Positions 50,807 to 63,361 of a DNA stretch of 64,000 nucleotides are shown one piece after another. Within the stretch, counting starts at the first letter, position 1. Every line of letters starts with the position of its first letter. The position numbers were made by a program, and so were the translations under genes. The notes beneath the pieces were generated by a model, which did not search any database, was not told where the DNA came from, and saw nothing but the letters and a program-made list of their open reading frames with translations. This stretch comes from Nymphaea colorata (lineage: Eukaryota; Streptophyta; Magnoliopsida; Nymphaeales; Nymphaeaceae), in assembly GCF_008831285.2 (NCBI RefSeq), contig NC_045143.1, forward strand, positions 5,217,503 through 5,281,502. The letters run 5' to 3'.

Positions 50807-51850
50807 CCGGTCTTAAGGCCGATTCGTGGGACGGTGAGTTTCTTAATACATCTCGATTTACATAAAATAAAGCTCAAGAACGAGTTCTGAATGGGTGAAC
50901 ATTTAAATCATATACTATGGGAATTGCTGTTGGACCCATAAAATCTGACTTGGTGCCTTGAGCCTGTTTTCAATTGTACCAGGACAATATATCTCGATCT
51001 TGGGATTCTGGGAATATGGGATATTTCGAGATATGGGTGTTTCCAAACTTCCAACTCCCAAGTTGGCAATAACTCAGCCATGTCCGGATTTCCTGCAATT
51101 GAACTGGAGTGAAATCCGCTTGTCAATGTGAAAAATCATTTAGGTTCTTCACGTTTCGTTATCTGAAAACTGAGGCATGTGCACCGGTGTAGTGTAAATG
51201 GTTCGAAATTCGGATCAAATCCAGTGCCATCCTATTTGACTTTGTTGGACCCGCAATTCAAACTTGAATTTTTTTAAATAGAATTTGTAGTTGGATTGGA
51301 TCTTCATCAAGTCTCCAACTCAATTCTGCAACAGGTTTCCTAAACCACTACCATGTCCAAGCTTGGTTAGGATTTGAATCCATTTTCTTCTATCCAAGGT
51401 AGTTTTGCATTAATGGATCAAATTTATGTCCTCGGTTATACTTTAATTAGATATTACCCACCTTTTATGAGGGAGCAGGAGGTTAACAATCCAATGTCAA
51501 TAAAAAAGTCTTGATCTCTCCCTTATTCCACTTATATTTTGGTGTCTATAACAAAAGAGACAAAAAAGATGTCTATAAAAAAAGAGAAAGAATTCAAAGA
51601 CTATGAAATTACATTTGTTTACTGCTGGATTTGATCATCGAGAATCTTTGATTCATGGATTCAAGGTCGGATGAAAGTACATCCTTTTTAATTATACAAT
51701 TTTAGGTGAACAGAATTTGATCTACTACTGCCCGAAGATGGCCGACGCCTCCATCCAACCCCTAGAGAGGCCAGCTTTGGTGCATAAAGGTGTCGTCCTG
51801 GTGCACTTCAACTTGCACGTTGATGGCCTCTCCTTATATGCATGTTGCAT

Positions 51851-52125
51851 AACAATTCTTCAACATTCCGGGTGAGCGAAAGGTATTAATCCTACCGCCC
51901 GAAAAGGGCTTGAAGGCCCTCTCGTTCCCCCTGCCTCCGGGGTTCTGGGCTGCTTTGGTGTCAGCGATAGCAACTGTGCACCATTCAACTTGGATGTCTC
52001 GTCCTACCGCCTTAAGACACAAGAACATAGCACCCACATGAATCGAACTACAGACCTGCCTTTATACAGGTCCCTAGTCCGACCAGCTACACTATGTCCC
52101 TTGAGGCAACAATTCTTCAACATTC
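51851..52125 (-). mobile_element. SINE-like insertion with 18-bp target-site duplication
   Basis: AACAATTCTTCAACATTC stands at 51851-51868 and again at 52108-52125 with no mismatch, enclosing about 239 bases. Read on the minus strand, the head (GGGACATAGTGTAGCTGG) resembles a tRNA A-box region and GTTCGATTC (52040-52048) a B-box, as in tRNA-derived SINEs transcribed by RNA polymerase III. The other end is not poly(A): it reads GGTAGGATTAATACC and then GCTCACCCGG directly against the duplication. There is no coding capacity. Confidence 0.7.
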
Positions 52126-54035
52126 ATTCAAGCTAACATCCCAAACAATTTTGTCATTTCTGAAGCTTTTCTTGCGGCAGTCAACAAGCTACTAAGAAAA
52201 GTAAGGAAGACGCGGGGCTGTCCTAGTCAAACATGGACACGTTTACTGCAAGAGGAAAATCTTGATCATCCAAGTCTTTTCGTGTTCGTGTTTATATCAT
52301 TTAATCATCCAGTATTTACTTTGTAAATTAATTAACAATGCTGATTTGGTGGATTTAAAATGAATATACATACATAGATGCTGCATGTCGTCGAATGCTT
52401 AAAATGAATTGTCATTAAAAAATAATTTGGTGTAACAATTTAACAAGAGATTACAGTGTAACAGTGGTTTATGGTGCTTTGAGCAATAATTTATGATGTT
52501 TTCAACTACGAATTTTAGTTTTTAGTCATCTATCAACATCCCACCTATTTAGTCGAGCTCGAACCTGGGTAGCTTGGTTCAACAGTCTCCAATAAACTCG
52601 TTTAAAACCTACATAAACTCGTTTTAAAATGCATATAAACAAGCTTTCTTAATGTTGCTATGATCGACTTTCAGTTATCTTATTTACCTCCTTAAATGGC
52701 AAGGCTTAATTATAAGTTCTTTAATGCTTGCTTGGGTTGGCTGGGAGTTAGTAGTGCCCCATAACCTAGCTCGATCGAGCAAGTCGACCCTAGTTCAAGC
52801 TGGTGAATTCAAGCTCATGCTAATCCTTCAAGACCCACGACAAGTTGTTGCTGCCCGGGTTGGCAGGGCTCAGATTTTGAATCCGAGTTTAGTTTGATGC
52901 AGATTGCAAAAAATATATCTTATTATTAAAGGTAGAGTCAGAACTTTTTGGTTAAGGGACACCACGCTTTGTCTTCCTACAGCTGGGTCCAGTATGGATA
53001 GGCCTGGGCATCAGGCCGGCCGAATACCGAAAACTCAACCTCAGGCTCGGCTCGGTTAAAATTTAAAAAATATATATTTAAAATATAAAATAATATATAA
53101 TGAATCGTAATAAAATATTATCATTGTATATAAAATAAAAATAATAATATTTAAAAAAGTTTATCTAGTTGAACCGGGTTTAGGCGGTCCGGTGCGTTTT
53201 TTTAGGGCCCCCAATGCCTAAGCTTAAGTATGGACAGCTCTATTCGACTGGGTTCAGATTTCGATTTGGCTAGGCTCAGAACTGACTTCAATGCAAAAAG
53301 GTTTTCACCGGCCCATGTAGCATGTGGGCAACTGCCCACACTTCATGAGAGGGCTCCCCTTCTTCTCATGGGAAAATGGCATCTGATACTGATTGTTGGT
53401 GGGCACTTGCATTCAATCTCACCCGCCACCTAAATTCTAGGCATTATTTTTTTGCAAGGCCTTGATGTGATAGATCCGGCCCCTCTATTTAACTGTCATC
53501 GCCGCTGCCTTAGGTTAAACTGAGCAATAACGTGCTTGAGAACAAAGCTTTCAGCATGGCAGCTGAAGTCTTGGGAGGGCGTTGCGTCTTGAAAAGGAAA
53601 GAAAGAAAGAGTAGAAGGCTGGAAGGAACCGGAAATTGAGGCACTTCTTTTCTACTCTGTGGATTACGATGCTCCAACGATCCTTCTTATACAAGTCCTT
53701 TCGTTTAAAATGGGAAGAAATTAATGGAAGATGAGGTTACGTTGGATGAAGTACTAAGATATGATAGCAGAAGAAAGGAAAAGGGGAAAGTAGCTAGTGG
53801 GGAGTCGCTCAATTAAACAAACAGTTGGTAGGTTTGACGTCTTTATTGTGTGGAGCAACAAAGTCCTAACGGGTTGCATTCAATCGCTTCCTTGAAAGCG
53901 ATGCAAAAGATGGGGCGGTGTGTGTTTCCTGTCCAAGTGATCCTCCTTAATTTCTACCTTCTTTTAATCGGCTTACAAGCAGGGCGTTCCATAGTAAGAA
54001 AATATTTTAATAAAAAAAAAGTTCATGGAAAATGT
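52126..54035. other. Spacer, no supported gene
   Basis: AT-rich with CGAGCTCGAAC words near 52552. A related TIR element at 52999-53220 is listed separately. Frames at 53230-53433 and 53850-54101 show no domain. Confidence 0.4.
52999..53220. mobile_element. Short TIR element related to the one at 32307
   Basis: Left end TAGGCCTGGGCATCAGGCC; the reverse complement of the right end begins TAGGCATTGGGGGCCC. The AT-rich middle matches the plan of the 32307-32506 element. Confidence 0.45.
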
Positions 54036-54429
54036 AGAGTTGTCAACGGACTGGATTCAAATCGGCTCTCTCTTTTTGTTGTTCACATATTTTGGATTTG
54101 AATATAAAGGAAGAAAAGTCATATCTGAATTTGAATCCAAAGTTGGATTTTGCAATCCAAATCAAATCTGAATCATGTTCGTACGTTCATATCTGTTATG
54201 AATCCAAATTTTGAACCGAATGTCGTCCGTTTTCAAAATGTAAGAATATGAGATATAGGATATTTATTTAAAAGTAAATCTGATCTAAATCTGAATCTAA
54301 TCGGATGTTGTTTCTTGAATTCGAATTTGGTAAGATTTCTTAGTCAGATATTAATTTTTTTTGTGTACCTGATTGTTTTGAATGACTCAGTCGGATATCC
54401 GATCCAAACTCGGATATATTGACATACCT
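54036..54429. mobile_element. GATGTCAAT-type repeat, second copy
   Basis: Begins AGAGTTGTCAACGGACTGG and ends ATATTGACATACCT, which is roughly inverted to the start. The inside is GGATTTGAAT/ATCCAAAT words as in the copy at 32727. Confidence 0.5.
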
Positions 54430-54784
54430 AAAAAAAAAACTTATCACTAAGTCAGATGTTTTCATTTGTCTTGCATTATTTAGTTTAATTTATTAATTAG
54501 TTATTACATTCCAATTAATTAAGCCTTATAGCTCATTATTTGTTTTATTTTGTGAACCTTTTTCTAATCCTGAATTTTCTTAATTTTTATTGTTTTTTTC
54601 CATTTTTATTAATTGGAGCAACACTGGTCTTTTGAACTTGAGACCTGAAAAGGGTAATTAATTTGGAACCGCGTAAATCAGCTGACATTTCGTGAATCCT
54701 TAATGTGATTGTTTTTAGGAGCTTTTATGTGACAAAATGGTTGATTTTATACATGTTCTTCTCAGCCATTAGAATTGGATAATT

Positions 54785-54925
54785 AGGGATGTCAATAAAT
54801 AGGATTGAGACAATAGTTATTATCACATTATCTAATTTGACCCAGAATCGATTTCAAATTTGAATGCAAAAAATTCAAAATCATATCCAAATTTTTACTT
54901 GCCATTGAATTCACATGTCTATGAG
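54785..54925. mobile_element. GATGTCAAT-type repeat, short third copy
   Basis: Begins TAGGGATGTCAATAAATAGG and ends near CACATGTCTATGAG. Truncated compared with the other two copies. Confidence 0.4.
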
Positions 54926-54976
54926 AACTGAATATTCATGTGATATAAGAAAAACCATGTACCTTCTTCGCTTAAT

Positions 54977-55226
54977 GAGATAGAACCAGTGAAGGGTGGC
55001 AGCGTACTGGGCGACAATATGGTCTGGCTCCTCTAACGACTCAGGTTCGAGTCTTGGAGTTGTTACTGTCACATCCTAGTGCGTTTTACCTCTAAACCGT
55101 AAAAGGTCCTAAAGCATGCTCAATGAAAACCTGGTGAAGGGAGAGGAGCCGTGTCCTTTCTTAGGAGCAGTAGAATGAACCGCTCACTCATAAAAAAAAA
55201 TAAATAAATAAAAAGAGATAGAACCA
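54977..55226 (+). mobile_element. SINE with 12-bp target-site duplication and poly(A) tail
   Basis: GAGATAGAACCA is at 54977-54988 and again at 55215-55226. The body of about 226 bases begins GTGAAGGGTGGCAGCGTACTG, has a B-box GGTTCGAGTCT at 55044, and ends in an A-rich tail with TAAA repeats. This is the standard layout of a tRNA-derived SINE inserted by target-primed reverse transcription. Confidence 0.85.
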
Positions 55227-56138
55227 TACACCAAGCCCTCGATGACTTCTGCCCTTTGCTATAAATTAAATGTAAGCAGTGCATCCATTTCTTCTCTCAT
55301 AAAGTGTTGAGCACAGCTCACAGGAAACTACCGTATTGCTAGTTATCTCTACTGTTGTCAATCTTTTTGTTAACTGGTGGAATTTTTGAAAGGCACTAAA
55401 CTTCTGGCAACACTGCCCATGATATCGATCACTTTCAAGAAGATAGTCCTGCCATCAAGGGTTGGACTTAAAAGAGCTTGAACTTGAGCAACTTCAGAAG
55501 CTAATTAGCTCCCTGCTCTCATGGGGTAAGGCGTAGGTGCCGAGTGGGCAGCAATAAATGGCCACACAGATCAGTTGGATTAATTCCATGGTCATGCACT
55601 CTCAATTAGGGTCGAGTGTCGTATCAGATAATGTGTGTTGGGTCCACTATACATACATATATATAGTGAAATTGATAATTATTAGACCTTTAGGTGCAAA
55701 ACCTATAAAAAATCATCTTAGTATTAACCTTTTTTAGATAAATCGGTAAAAAAAATTAGGAAAAAGGAGAAAATAGGATATTTTAGTCATTTAGTACAAA
55801 TTAACAGCTTTTCTCTTTAATTCTCTCATCTATTTTAGATTAATCAATGGCCAAGATGATTCATGATAGGTTTGGTAATGAAGGGTGTATATATATATAT
55901 ATATATATAAAGAAAGAGAAAAAAATAGAAAGATTGATAAATAGTAGAAACTTAAATGCTAGATGAATAAGAAACAATCTGTTGAGAGAAAAGTAAGAAG
56001 ACAAATACAGTGTGACGCTTTATTAGTTTACCCTTTTTTTTTCTTTGTTTTTCTCTCGGACACTAAAAAAAAACGGTGACTAAGGTTGTTCCTTGTTCAT
56101 CTAAGATCCAATTATCTAGCACCTAACTCTCTCTGCTA
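55227..56138. other. Spacer, no supported gene
   Basis: AT-rich sequence with a TA run at 55888-55909. Nothing else recognised. Confidence 0.4.
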
Positions 56139-56620
56139 CTTTTGGGTTGGCTGTTTCATGGATCATTCGTTGTGACCTTTGGTTCTCTAACCCTTCCTTC
56201 CATGTTATGGTTTTCACTTACCTTGCTCTTTTTTACTGGCTACATCAACACTTTAGATCATCTCCAACGTCTTGGTATTCATTTAGCTAACCAGTGTCTT
56301 CTTTACCTCTCCAGTGTGGGGTCAAGACACTACCTTTTTATTAACAGCCCTTTCTTTTGCCAGCTATTTGCCACCGCTGGCCTTCCTTCTCCCATACACT
56401 CCCTTCTTCCCTCTCCCCAAGGCAGCTTCCTCTCTTTTCACCTTTACCTTCAGTCAGCAGTGGGTGGCATTTTACTTGGCAGACTTGGCTCATTTGTTGT
56501 TGGTGGCTAGTTTGGGAAGAGCGCAACAATCATATGTTTAGTGACACAGCAGAGAGAGTCATTACTGTTGGATGTGTCGTGAAGAGAGATGTCCACTTTG
56601 CCGTTCACATTGGCCATAGG
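56139..56620 (+). pseudogene. LINE remnant (zf-RVT region of a non-LTR retrotransposon)
   Basis: In one frame the sequence reads INTLDHLQRLGIHLANQCLL and then HYLFINSPF, matching the zinc-binding region after plant LINE reverse transcriptases. The usual second Cys of CxxC and the Cys of INCPF are gone. After a frame change it reads WWLVWEERNNHMFSDTAE, matching the W-x-W-x-x-RN motif that ends this region. The reverse transcriptase itself is absent, so this is a 5'-truncated, frameshifted fragment. Confidence 0.65.
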
Positions 56621-56756
56621 ATGACTTCCACCTTGTGTTTTTTTGCTCTTGTTTTCTTTGTTACTTTACTTTTTTGCCGCTTTCACCTTTTCCTTTTATT
56701 ACTTGTTGTTGGGTGACGCCTTGTCACTATTTTTGTCTTGAATCAATTCTCATTTT

Positions 56757-56758
<2 letters not shown>

Positions 56759-56818
<60 letters not shown>
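56759..56818. repeat. CT/TA compound microsatellite
   Basis: About 14 CT units followed by about 15 TA units. Confidence 0.95.
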
Positions 56819-56822
<4 letters not shown>

Positions 56823-59173
56823 CCTTTGAGCTTTTTAAATTTTCTACATGTACCATTATGAGGGCATTTGATTACGCTGAATTTGAAATCCATGGATCTG
56901 ATGCGGAACTGAGTTGCATGTTTTTGCTTATATTGCAAAAGGCACGCCTAAGATCCACGCTTAGGACTCTTATTTTACTTATTTGAATTGAGAAAAAATC
57001 AGATTTAAGATCGGAAGGGGGTGGGTCTGATCCTAAATCTTTGGCTCTCAACTCCTCATGATCTCAAACCCTAATCTCCATAGGTTGCTTTACTGGAGAT
57101 CAACTTTTGAATTGCGGGAATCTAACATGTACTAAGTCGTTTTTGGCAACCCAAAAATTATATGCTGAATAGATACATATTTTTACATTAGTTTGTTTTT
57201 TTAACTAACAATTTACATATCAATGTGCTTCTAAATAAAATTTCTGGCTCTGCGCGGCCAGCACGGTCCGCCCCGATTGAATGATCAGATGGTCCAAAAA
57301 GACGTGACTGCGATTTATATGGTTTAGAACAACTTTTGATTCACTTTCCTCTTTGGAATCACCTTTTGGATCATATAATTGTAAAGCAGATGAAGCATAT
57401 TCAAAGGCGCCCAGAACTCTATGGCTTCCACTCCTTTGAGCAATAAAGTGCGGTTTGCAGATCTCCTCATGTTGAGATAAAGCGAGAAAAGTACACGGAT
57501 ATCCCATTCCAATCCACTTCAGATTCGAATAAATGAAATGGGATGTCCCGAACTTTTCCTTTTGGAATTCCTTTGTCATGATTCTCCAAAACCCACCTCC
57601 AAAATGAGAGCGATGTTCCTTGCTTTTTGTTTGAGAATTTGAGATGGAAATCCGTTCTCATACTTGACTGGAACCATTTTATGAAGCCAAAATTAAAAAA
57701 AAAAAAAAAAATAGTTTGAATTCTCATGGTTGATATCTATAGTCAAGTCTTCGGCATCTAAGTCATTCCATTGTAAAGACATCCGCATTTAAGTCGTTTG
57801 ATTGATAGATAGAACACTTGATCGGAGACTAGAGTTTTCTTTTCCAAGCGTTTTATGGTGGGAGTGAAATGTGTGGAACACAAAAAACGTACTCTTCTCC
57901 AACAAATTCTATGTATTTTTGAGAGGTGTTTGTTTCTCGCTCTTAGATTGACTAGGTAAGTAAGTCAATCTAAAGAGTATGATATAATTATAGATATTAT
58001 TTTTAAATTCAATAAGTAAATGCTATATATAATCACATCTTATTTATTGGAATCTTCTTCCAACATGTGTTATAAGAGAGTATGTTTAAAGAAACAATGT
58101 TTTTAACAAACACCTTCCAAAGAAACTCATCATTCCTTGGACACCAAATACAAGTGTTGTGGACGCCCCTTTTTTTTTTTGAAAGAGGATGGTGTTCATT
58201 CTTCAAGACATTACCTGGGATGCAGTAACTCGAGGGGAATTATATCAGTTGTTCTTGGGACATAATCTTCCACATTGATCAAAGATTCGACAAGGGGTTG
58301 GATAGAAACTTGGGCTCTCTATCAGATCGGTGAGTCTCTTCTGCTCATTCGGAAAAGATTCCATTTGAGCCAAGCCCACATGTTGTAGTCATAATCAAAA
58401 GATAAATCTCTCCCCCAGGTCAAGTGCAGTCATCCTCCCCTTTGGCTTAATGAATGCACAACTTTTGCTTGAGAACTTGACACAAGAAATGTGTTTTAAT
58501 TGATAATTGCGCTTGGTTTGCCTTTTGCTTTTTTGCTTTTACTAAGATTCTCTCCCTTAAACCATACTGTGTTAATCTCACCACCCATTCTTCGAATAAA
58601 GTTGTCACTGCAGATGTACGATCTCCATCTTCTGAATCTCGAAGTACCGTGAAGCTTGGCTTGTAGTTCATTTACAAATCATAATAAAACTGGCTTTATT
58701 TACTAGAAAAAATAATTTAAAAGCCTAATGTTGGGTGTCTAATGGTTGTGGTTACATAATTAGGATTGTTACTGAATTTCTTCTGTTCTGAAGTATCAAA
58801 AATCTCTCAAGCGTTCCATTCACACATTTTAGAGCAATAATATCAAGAACATAACCTCTTAAGGCCATGACTTATTGCAGAAACTGCGGGTGCGTGGTCA
58901 CCATGGTATATGTATGCCCCCAAAACTCCCAAACTTGATTGAAGAAAGCTTGAATGCTTGATTTCTCCGCATTGGATCTGTCTTCCCAAACTTAAACCTT
59001 CTATAATCGTATAGAAAATCTTGAAATGTTCTATACAGTGATCATAATCTCCACAAGTAGCAAACAAGTTATCCAGCAATCAAACATGGCCTAAAGAATA
59101 CCATCTGCCCATGTGAGAAGCCAATTTCCATTACACACTCATCTAGTAACTGATGGAAAACATGCTGCTGCAG

Positions 59174-59218
<45 letters not shown>

Positions 59219-61474
59219 ATAAAATCGCTTTAGGTCTAGCTAATTGAAGAACATTCATCTTCCTGAGGAGTAATGAACTCAGCTTTGGTATTTCCAGAAG
59301 TGATGATCTAGCTTTGACTTTCCCCTTCGGGTTTCAAACTCGCTAAAGAGGAGCTACCCACTGTATAACCTCAATCAAAGAGCACATGGGGAGGATAAGA
59401 TCTGATGGAACCCGCCACGGCCAATGACTGAAGTTCTCTCTTTAATTCGTCCAGCCATGTACGTGTTGGCTTCAGACACTTGTCCGAAGCGGAAAAAGAG
59501 AAAAGGAAAGTCGAAAGAAATTGTAATAGAGACTACAGCTTAAAACTTTCTCCAAAGCAAATGGTTTTCATTTCCTGCCCATAGAAGAAGAATCATGCTT
59601 CTTTTTTAAATTCATTTCACGCCCACCATCTTGACGACGATCAGAAATCGACCTATCACGCGCCATCTATATCTTTCTTTGCTCTTTTGTATGCATTTAA
59701 AAAAGGAACTTGTTTCTTGAATAGTCCATTCCCAGTTCCTCGAAAGTTTGTCGTGGCTCACTGAAAAAGATAGCAGGATCTTGGGTAGGATGGAATGCAG
59801 AACCGCTCCACCTTTGTCATTCATTTGAAGGGGATCAGTGCGAGGTCCTTTTCTGAAACCTTTCCTAGTAGCTAGAAGCCTAGAACTTAGTTCAGTATAC
59901 CAATAATCTTCTGCTCAAGTTGCATTAATCTGTTCAATCTGTTTTCCTTTCATAGGCCAAATTGAGTTAAGAAGATCTTACCAGCCTACCAGTTTATGCC
60001 AAGAGATGTTATCCCGAAGTTTAGACATCTTTCAATTTGAGGATTGTTAAGTCTAAAACTCTAAACATTCTGAAACTTTTGATGGTCTTCTGTCCAACCC
60101 CATAGCTAGGGAGAAAGAACTCCAGCTGCAGCTTCTTTTGTTGCCGTGCTTACCTGTTTTCTTACCAGATCCAATAACTATAATATCTCATCTTCTGTCT
60201 TTTGTCATTACATGCGTTCCGTTTGATTCTAATAATGACAGCCTCCCTTAAAACCAAAAACAAGTAGAAAAAACAAAGCTGTTTCAATATACTGAAAAGC
60301 ATTGCTGTCATGCTACGTCAGCGCCAGCAGCTTTATCAATAATTTATAGAGCGGCACCACACGCCCTGATCGTCAAGCCACGTCTGTTTCAACACCATTA
60401 TTTGGCCAGACGCAAGAAAGGAGGTAAAATGCAAGAAAATGGGCACTCGAGAGTTTTGCTCCCGAGAGATCACCGGAGCAGAAGATAGTGAACAGAGGCA
60501 ACTAGAACAGAGCATGGTAAATCAGAATTTCCGGCATACTGGAAAAAGAACGTTGTTGGTCTTGACAGTTTCCACTCCTTAGCGGTCATTCGATGTGAGA
60601 AACAGAATGGCCGATTCACTAGATCGGCACTCTGATCTGCTGTTCCACCAATTTGGCGGAACAGTGAAACACCAATCAACGACCTCTTAAGGCTGCTGTT
60701 CTAAATCTGAGGCTAATGTGTGATTGTGTAGTTTAATGCTTTAAAAACAAGAGCACAATGGACGGATTAGGACATATCAAATTCGTGCTTGAGCCTTCTC
60801 CCAACTGAAAGAACTTTCACATTAACTATCCTGACCATTATTGGGTCTCGAGCTTCCTGTTATACCAATCTTGGAAGCCTAACATAAGAAATTTAGCTAG
60901 AACGTCGTGAACTGGTCACGTGGTTGATGAATTGTAAATAATGAACCCAAGTGCATAATGACAATGGAGGATGGTCTTGAAGGATTGAACTTTGGGGTAA
61001 AGGAAGCCCACAATTGCTGTGAAAAACAGATTCTGACAGATTCCCTCCCGGGCCTTGCTTCCGAGAAACGATTGACATGTGAAAATGAAATAAAAATGCA
61101 TACCATTACTCATATATTTAATACTTTTCTACCTGTTTACACTTTACACCCAAAAGAAATGCATAAGCGACACCCTATCTCAATATCATGGAAATTTTAA
61201 GACAGGAGGTTTCAAGACAGCTCTGAGTCGTCACTCATTCAGGACATGTGATATATTCATATTAGCAACCAGGCTTTGCATAATCCATGACTAAACGTTA
61301 CACACTTGAATCATTTTACATCTGATAAAACTTACCCACATTATATATCCTACATGCGCAAAAAAATCACATTTCACGCATTTATGCTATGGAAGCAACT
61401 CCATGGAACAAAGGAAGCAAAGATAAAATGGAAAATGTAAATGGGTTTCAATCCATCCTGGGCATAAACTCCTT
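56819..61474. other. Spacer, no supported gene
   Basis: AT-rich, with a CT microsatellite at 59177-59217. Minus-strand frames at 57220-57727 and 58843-59079 read for 80-120 codons without a recognisable domain, and neighbouring frames would have to be joined across shifts. The final part before 61475 is the probable 3' UTR of the transporter gene. Confidence 0.4.
59177..59217. repeat. CT microsatellite
   Basis: About 20 TC/CT units. Confidence 0.95.
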
Positions 61475-63203
61475 TTATGGATGAACGCCATCCTTGTCAT
61501 GCTGTTCATGAGTACTTTCTCGTGTCCCCGGCCTTCGGCAGCAACAAGCGTCTGACGAAATCACTACTCTTTCATCCTCAAACAGAGAGCCAATCTCTTC
61601 CAGTGTCTTGCCTTTGGTTTCAGGCAGAAACATGTAGAAGAAAAGGGCACCGAGTGCTGCTATTCCTGAGAAGAGGAAGAAGGTTCCACCCACTGAGAGG
61701 GCCTTCACCATGGAAAGGAAGGACATGGACACGACTCCACTAACCACTCTGTTGACAGACAGGGCCAAGCCGGAGCCCTGGGCTCGCAGCCTCAACGGGA
61801 ACACCTCCGACGAGTAGACCCAGTTTATAGGGCCCATCCCTATGGAGAAGAAGGAGACGTCAGCGCAGATGGCAACAATGGACAGGGCAATAGTCCAGGT
61901 GAATTTAGTAGCTTTTCCGGCTTTTTCGATGAGCTTAGAGCACACGCCCAGCGTGAAGAGTGACGCTGCCATCCCGCAGGAGCCCGTTAGCAGCAGCGGC
62001 CTCCTTCCCACCCTGTCTAGGAACAAGGCGGAGATGATCACAAAGGATGTCTTCACAAGTCCCATTATTATGGTCACAGCCACCAGATGCTGCTTCTTTT
62101 GGATGCCGGCCGCCTTGATCACCTCCGGCGTGTAATACACCACGGCGTCGTTCCCAGATGCCTGCATAAAGATGTTGAGTCCGATGGCTACCAATAGGAT
62201 CCGCCGCACGGCTCTTGAGGGGCTCACCAGCAGCTCCCTCCACACGCTCTTCTTGCCTGCTTCCAAGCTTTCCTGCCTTGCTGCTGCCACTATCTCCGCC
62301 AGCCGGGCCTCTGCTTCTTCGCCATCCACTGAAGTTCTGTCCAGCACTTTTTTGGCTTCGCCCGTTCGACCTTGAGCCACCAACCATCTAGGGGACTCCG
62401 GCATGGCTATCAGCCCGATTATTAGCATCGCAGCAGGAATGCCGGCAACTCCGAGCATCAGTCTCCAATTCAGGTGTTCCGGCAGACCGGAAAAAGCATA
62501 ATTGAGAATGTAGCCCACCAGGATACCCACGGTGATGAACACCTCAGGCAAAGATGTGAGCAATCCCCTGGTTGAAGCCGGTGAAACCTCGGCAGTGTAA
62601 ACGGGCCCCGTCATCAGAGAGTACCCAACACCAATGCCCGCGACTGCCCTTCCAACCATAAGGATGACGAAGGAGTTCGCTAGGCTCATGGACAGCGCAC
62701 CCACGAGGAAGGTGGTAGAAGCTATGACCATGGTGTATCTCCTTCCTATCCAATCTGCAGTCTTTCCTGATACCATGGCACCAAACAGGGAGAAGAAGTT
62801 AAGTGATCCCACCAAGATTTCTTCCTGTGTGGAACTTATCCTGAGATCCTCCTTGATGAACAGAATTGCTCCGCTCATCACGCCAATATCTGCATCAGTC
62901 AATGGCAAATACAATCTGTTTCAGTTCGTTGGTAGAAGATGAATTGTTCAATTTCTGCACCTTTTTTGCATAAAAACGAATTGGAAAGAAAACAGGAACT
63001 CCAATTATAAGAAGATAACACTCACCATAACCCAAGAGGATTGAATTCATGGAAGCCAGGACAGCACAAGCAAATGCATACTTGCTTAGAGGCGCCTTCC
63101 CCTCGCTGCGGCTGCTGCTTGCAGGTGTGACAACCTCTCCCTGCTGGCTCTTTTCCAGCTCCACTCTGACTGCTTCCCGTCTCTCGTCCTCCGGAGCCAT
63201 CAT
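61475..63203 (-). CDS. Polyol/monosaccharide transporter (PLT family, MFS)
   Basis: Two exons on the minus strand, 63026-63203 and 61475-62889, join in phase into a 530-residue protein; the junction restores the conserved LLGYDIGVMSGA. It has the sugar porter layout: a polar N-terminus, twelve hydrophobic segments, GRR after segment 2, GPVYTAEVSP, PESPRWL at 223-229, a central cytosolic loop, QASGNDAVVYYTPEV, DRVGRRPLLL and PETKGKTLEEI at about 482. The sequence is closest to plant polyol transporters, proton symporters in the plasma membrane for sorbitol, mannitol, xylitol and hexoses (family knowledge); the substrate here is not known. Two ATGs in tandem open the frame and the first is chosen. 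The C-terminal tail is odd, with three adjacent cysteines (DACCCRRPG) and a polar end. A G-box CACGTG is upstream at 63356. Confidence 0.93.
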
Positions 63204-63355
63204 CCCTGCACGCCCTCTGTAGTCCTCTGAAGCTGAACACGGCAGACGAACAGCAAGGGTGGTGCGGCGATCCTCGGATCCGTTGACTGTATAAGAGAAG
63301 TGTGGATCGTGGGAGTCTTCTCTTTATGTCACCGCGCCATTATCCTCAGAAGAGC

Positions 63356-63361
63356 CACGTG
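63356..63361. promoter_or_regulatory. G-box in the transporter promoter
   Basis: CACGTG within GCCACGTGC, about 150 bases upstream of the ATG at 63203. Such boxes often mediate abscisic acid or light control. Confidence 0.4.

Larger units (their letters stand above)
48881..51850. other. Spacer with microsatellites, no supported gene except a small frame
   Basis: AT microsatellites lie at 50117-50147 and 50776-50804 (AT then GT). A 53-codon plus-strand frame at 49881-50042 is noted separately. The remainder has scattered short frames only. Confidence 0.4.

Noticed and set aside
52030-52107. Functional tRNA gene
   Set aside because: A- and B-box-like words are present but the arms do not pair as a cloverleaf by eye, and the piece is the head of a target-duplicated SINE-like insertion.
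57220-57727. Overlapping minus-strand frames of 86-119 codons
   Set aside because: They would have to be joined across frames, and I could not match any of them to a family.
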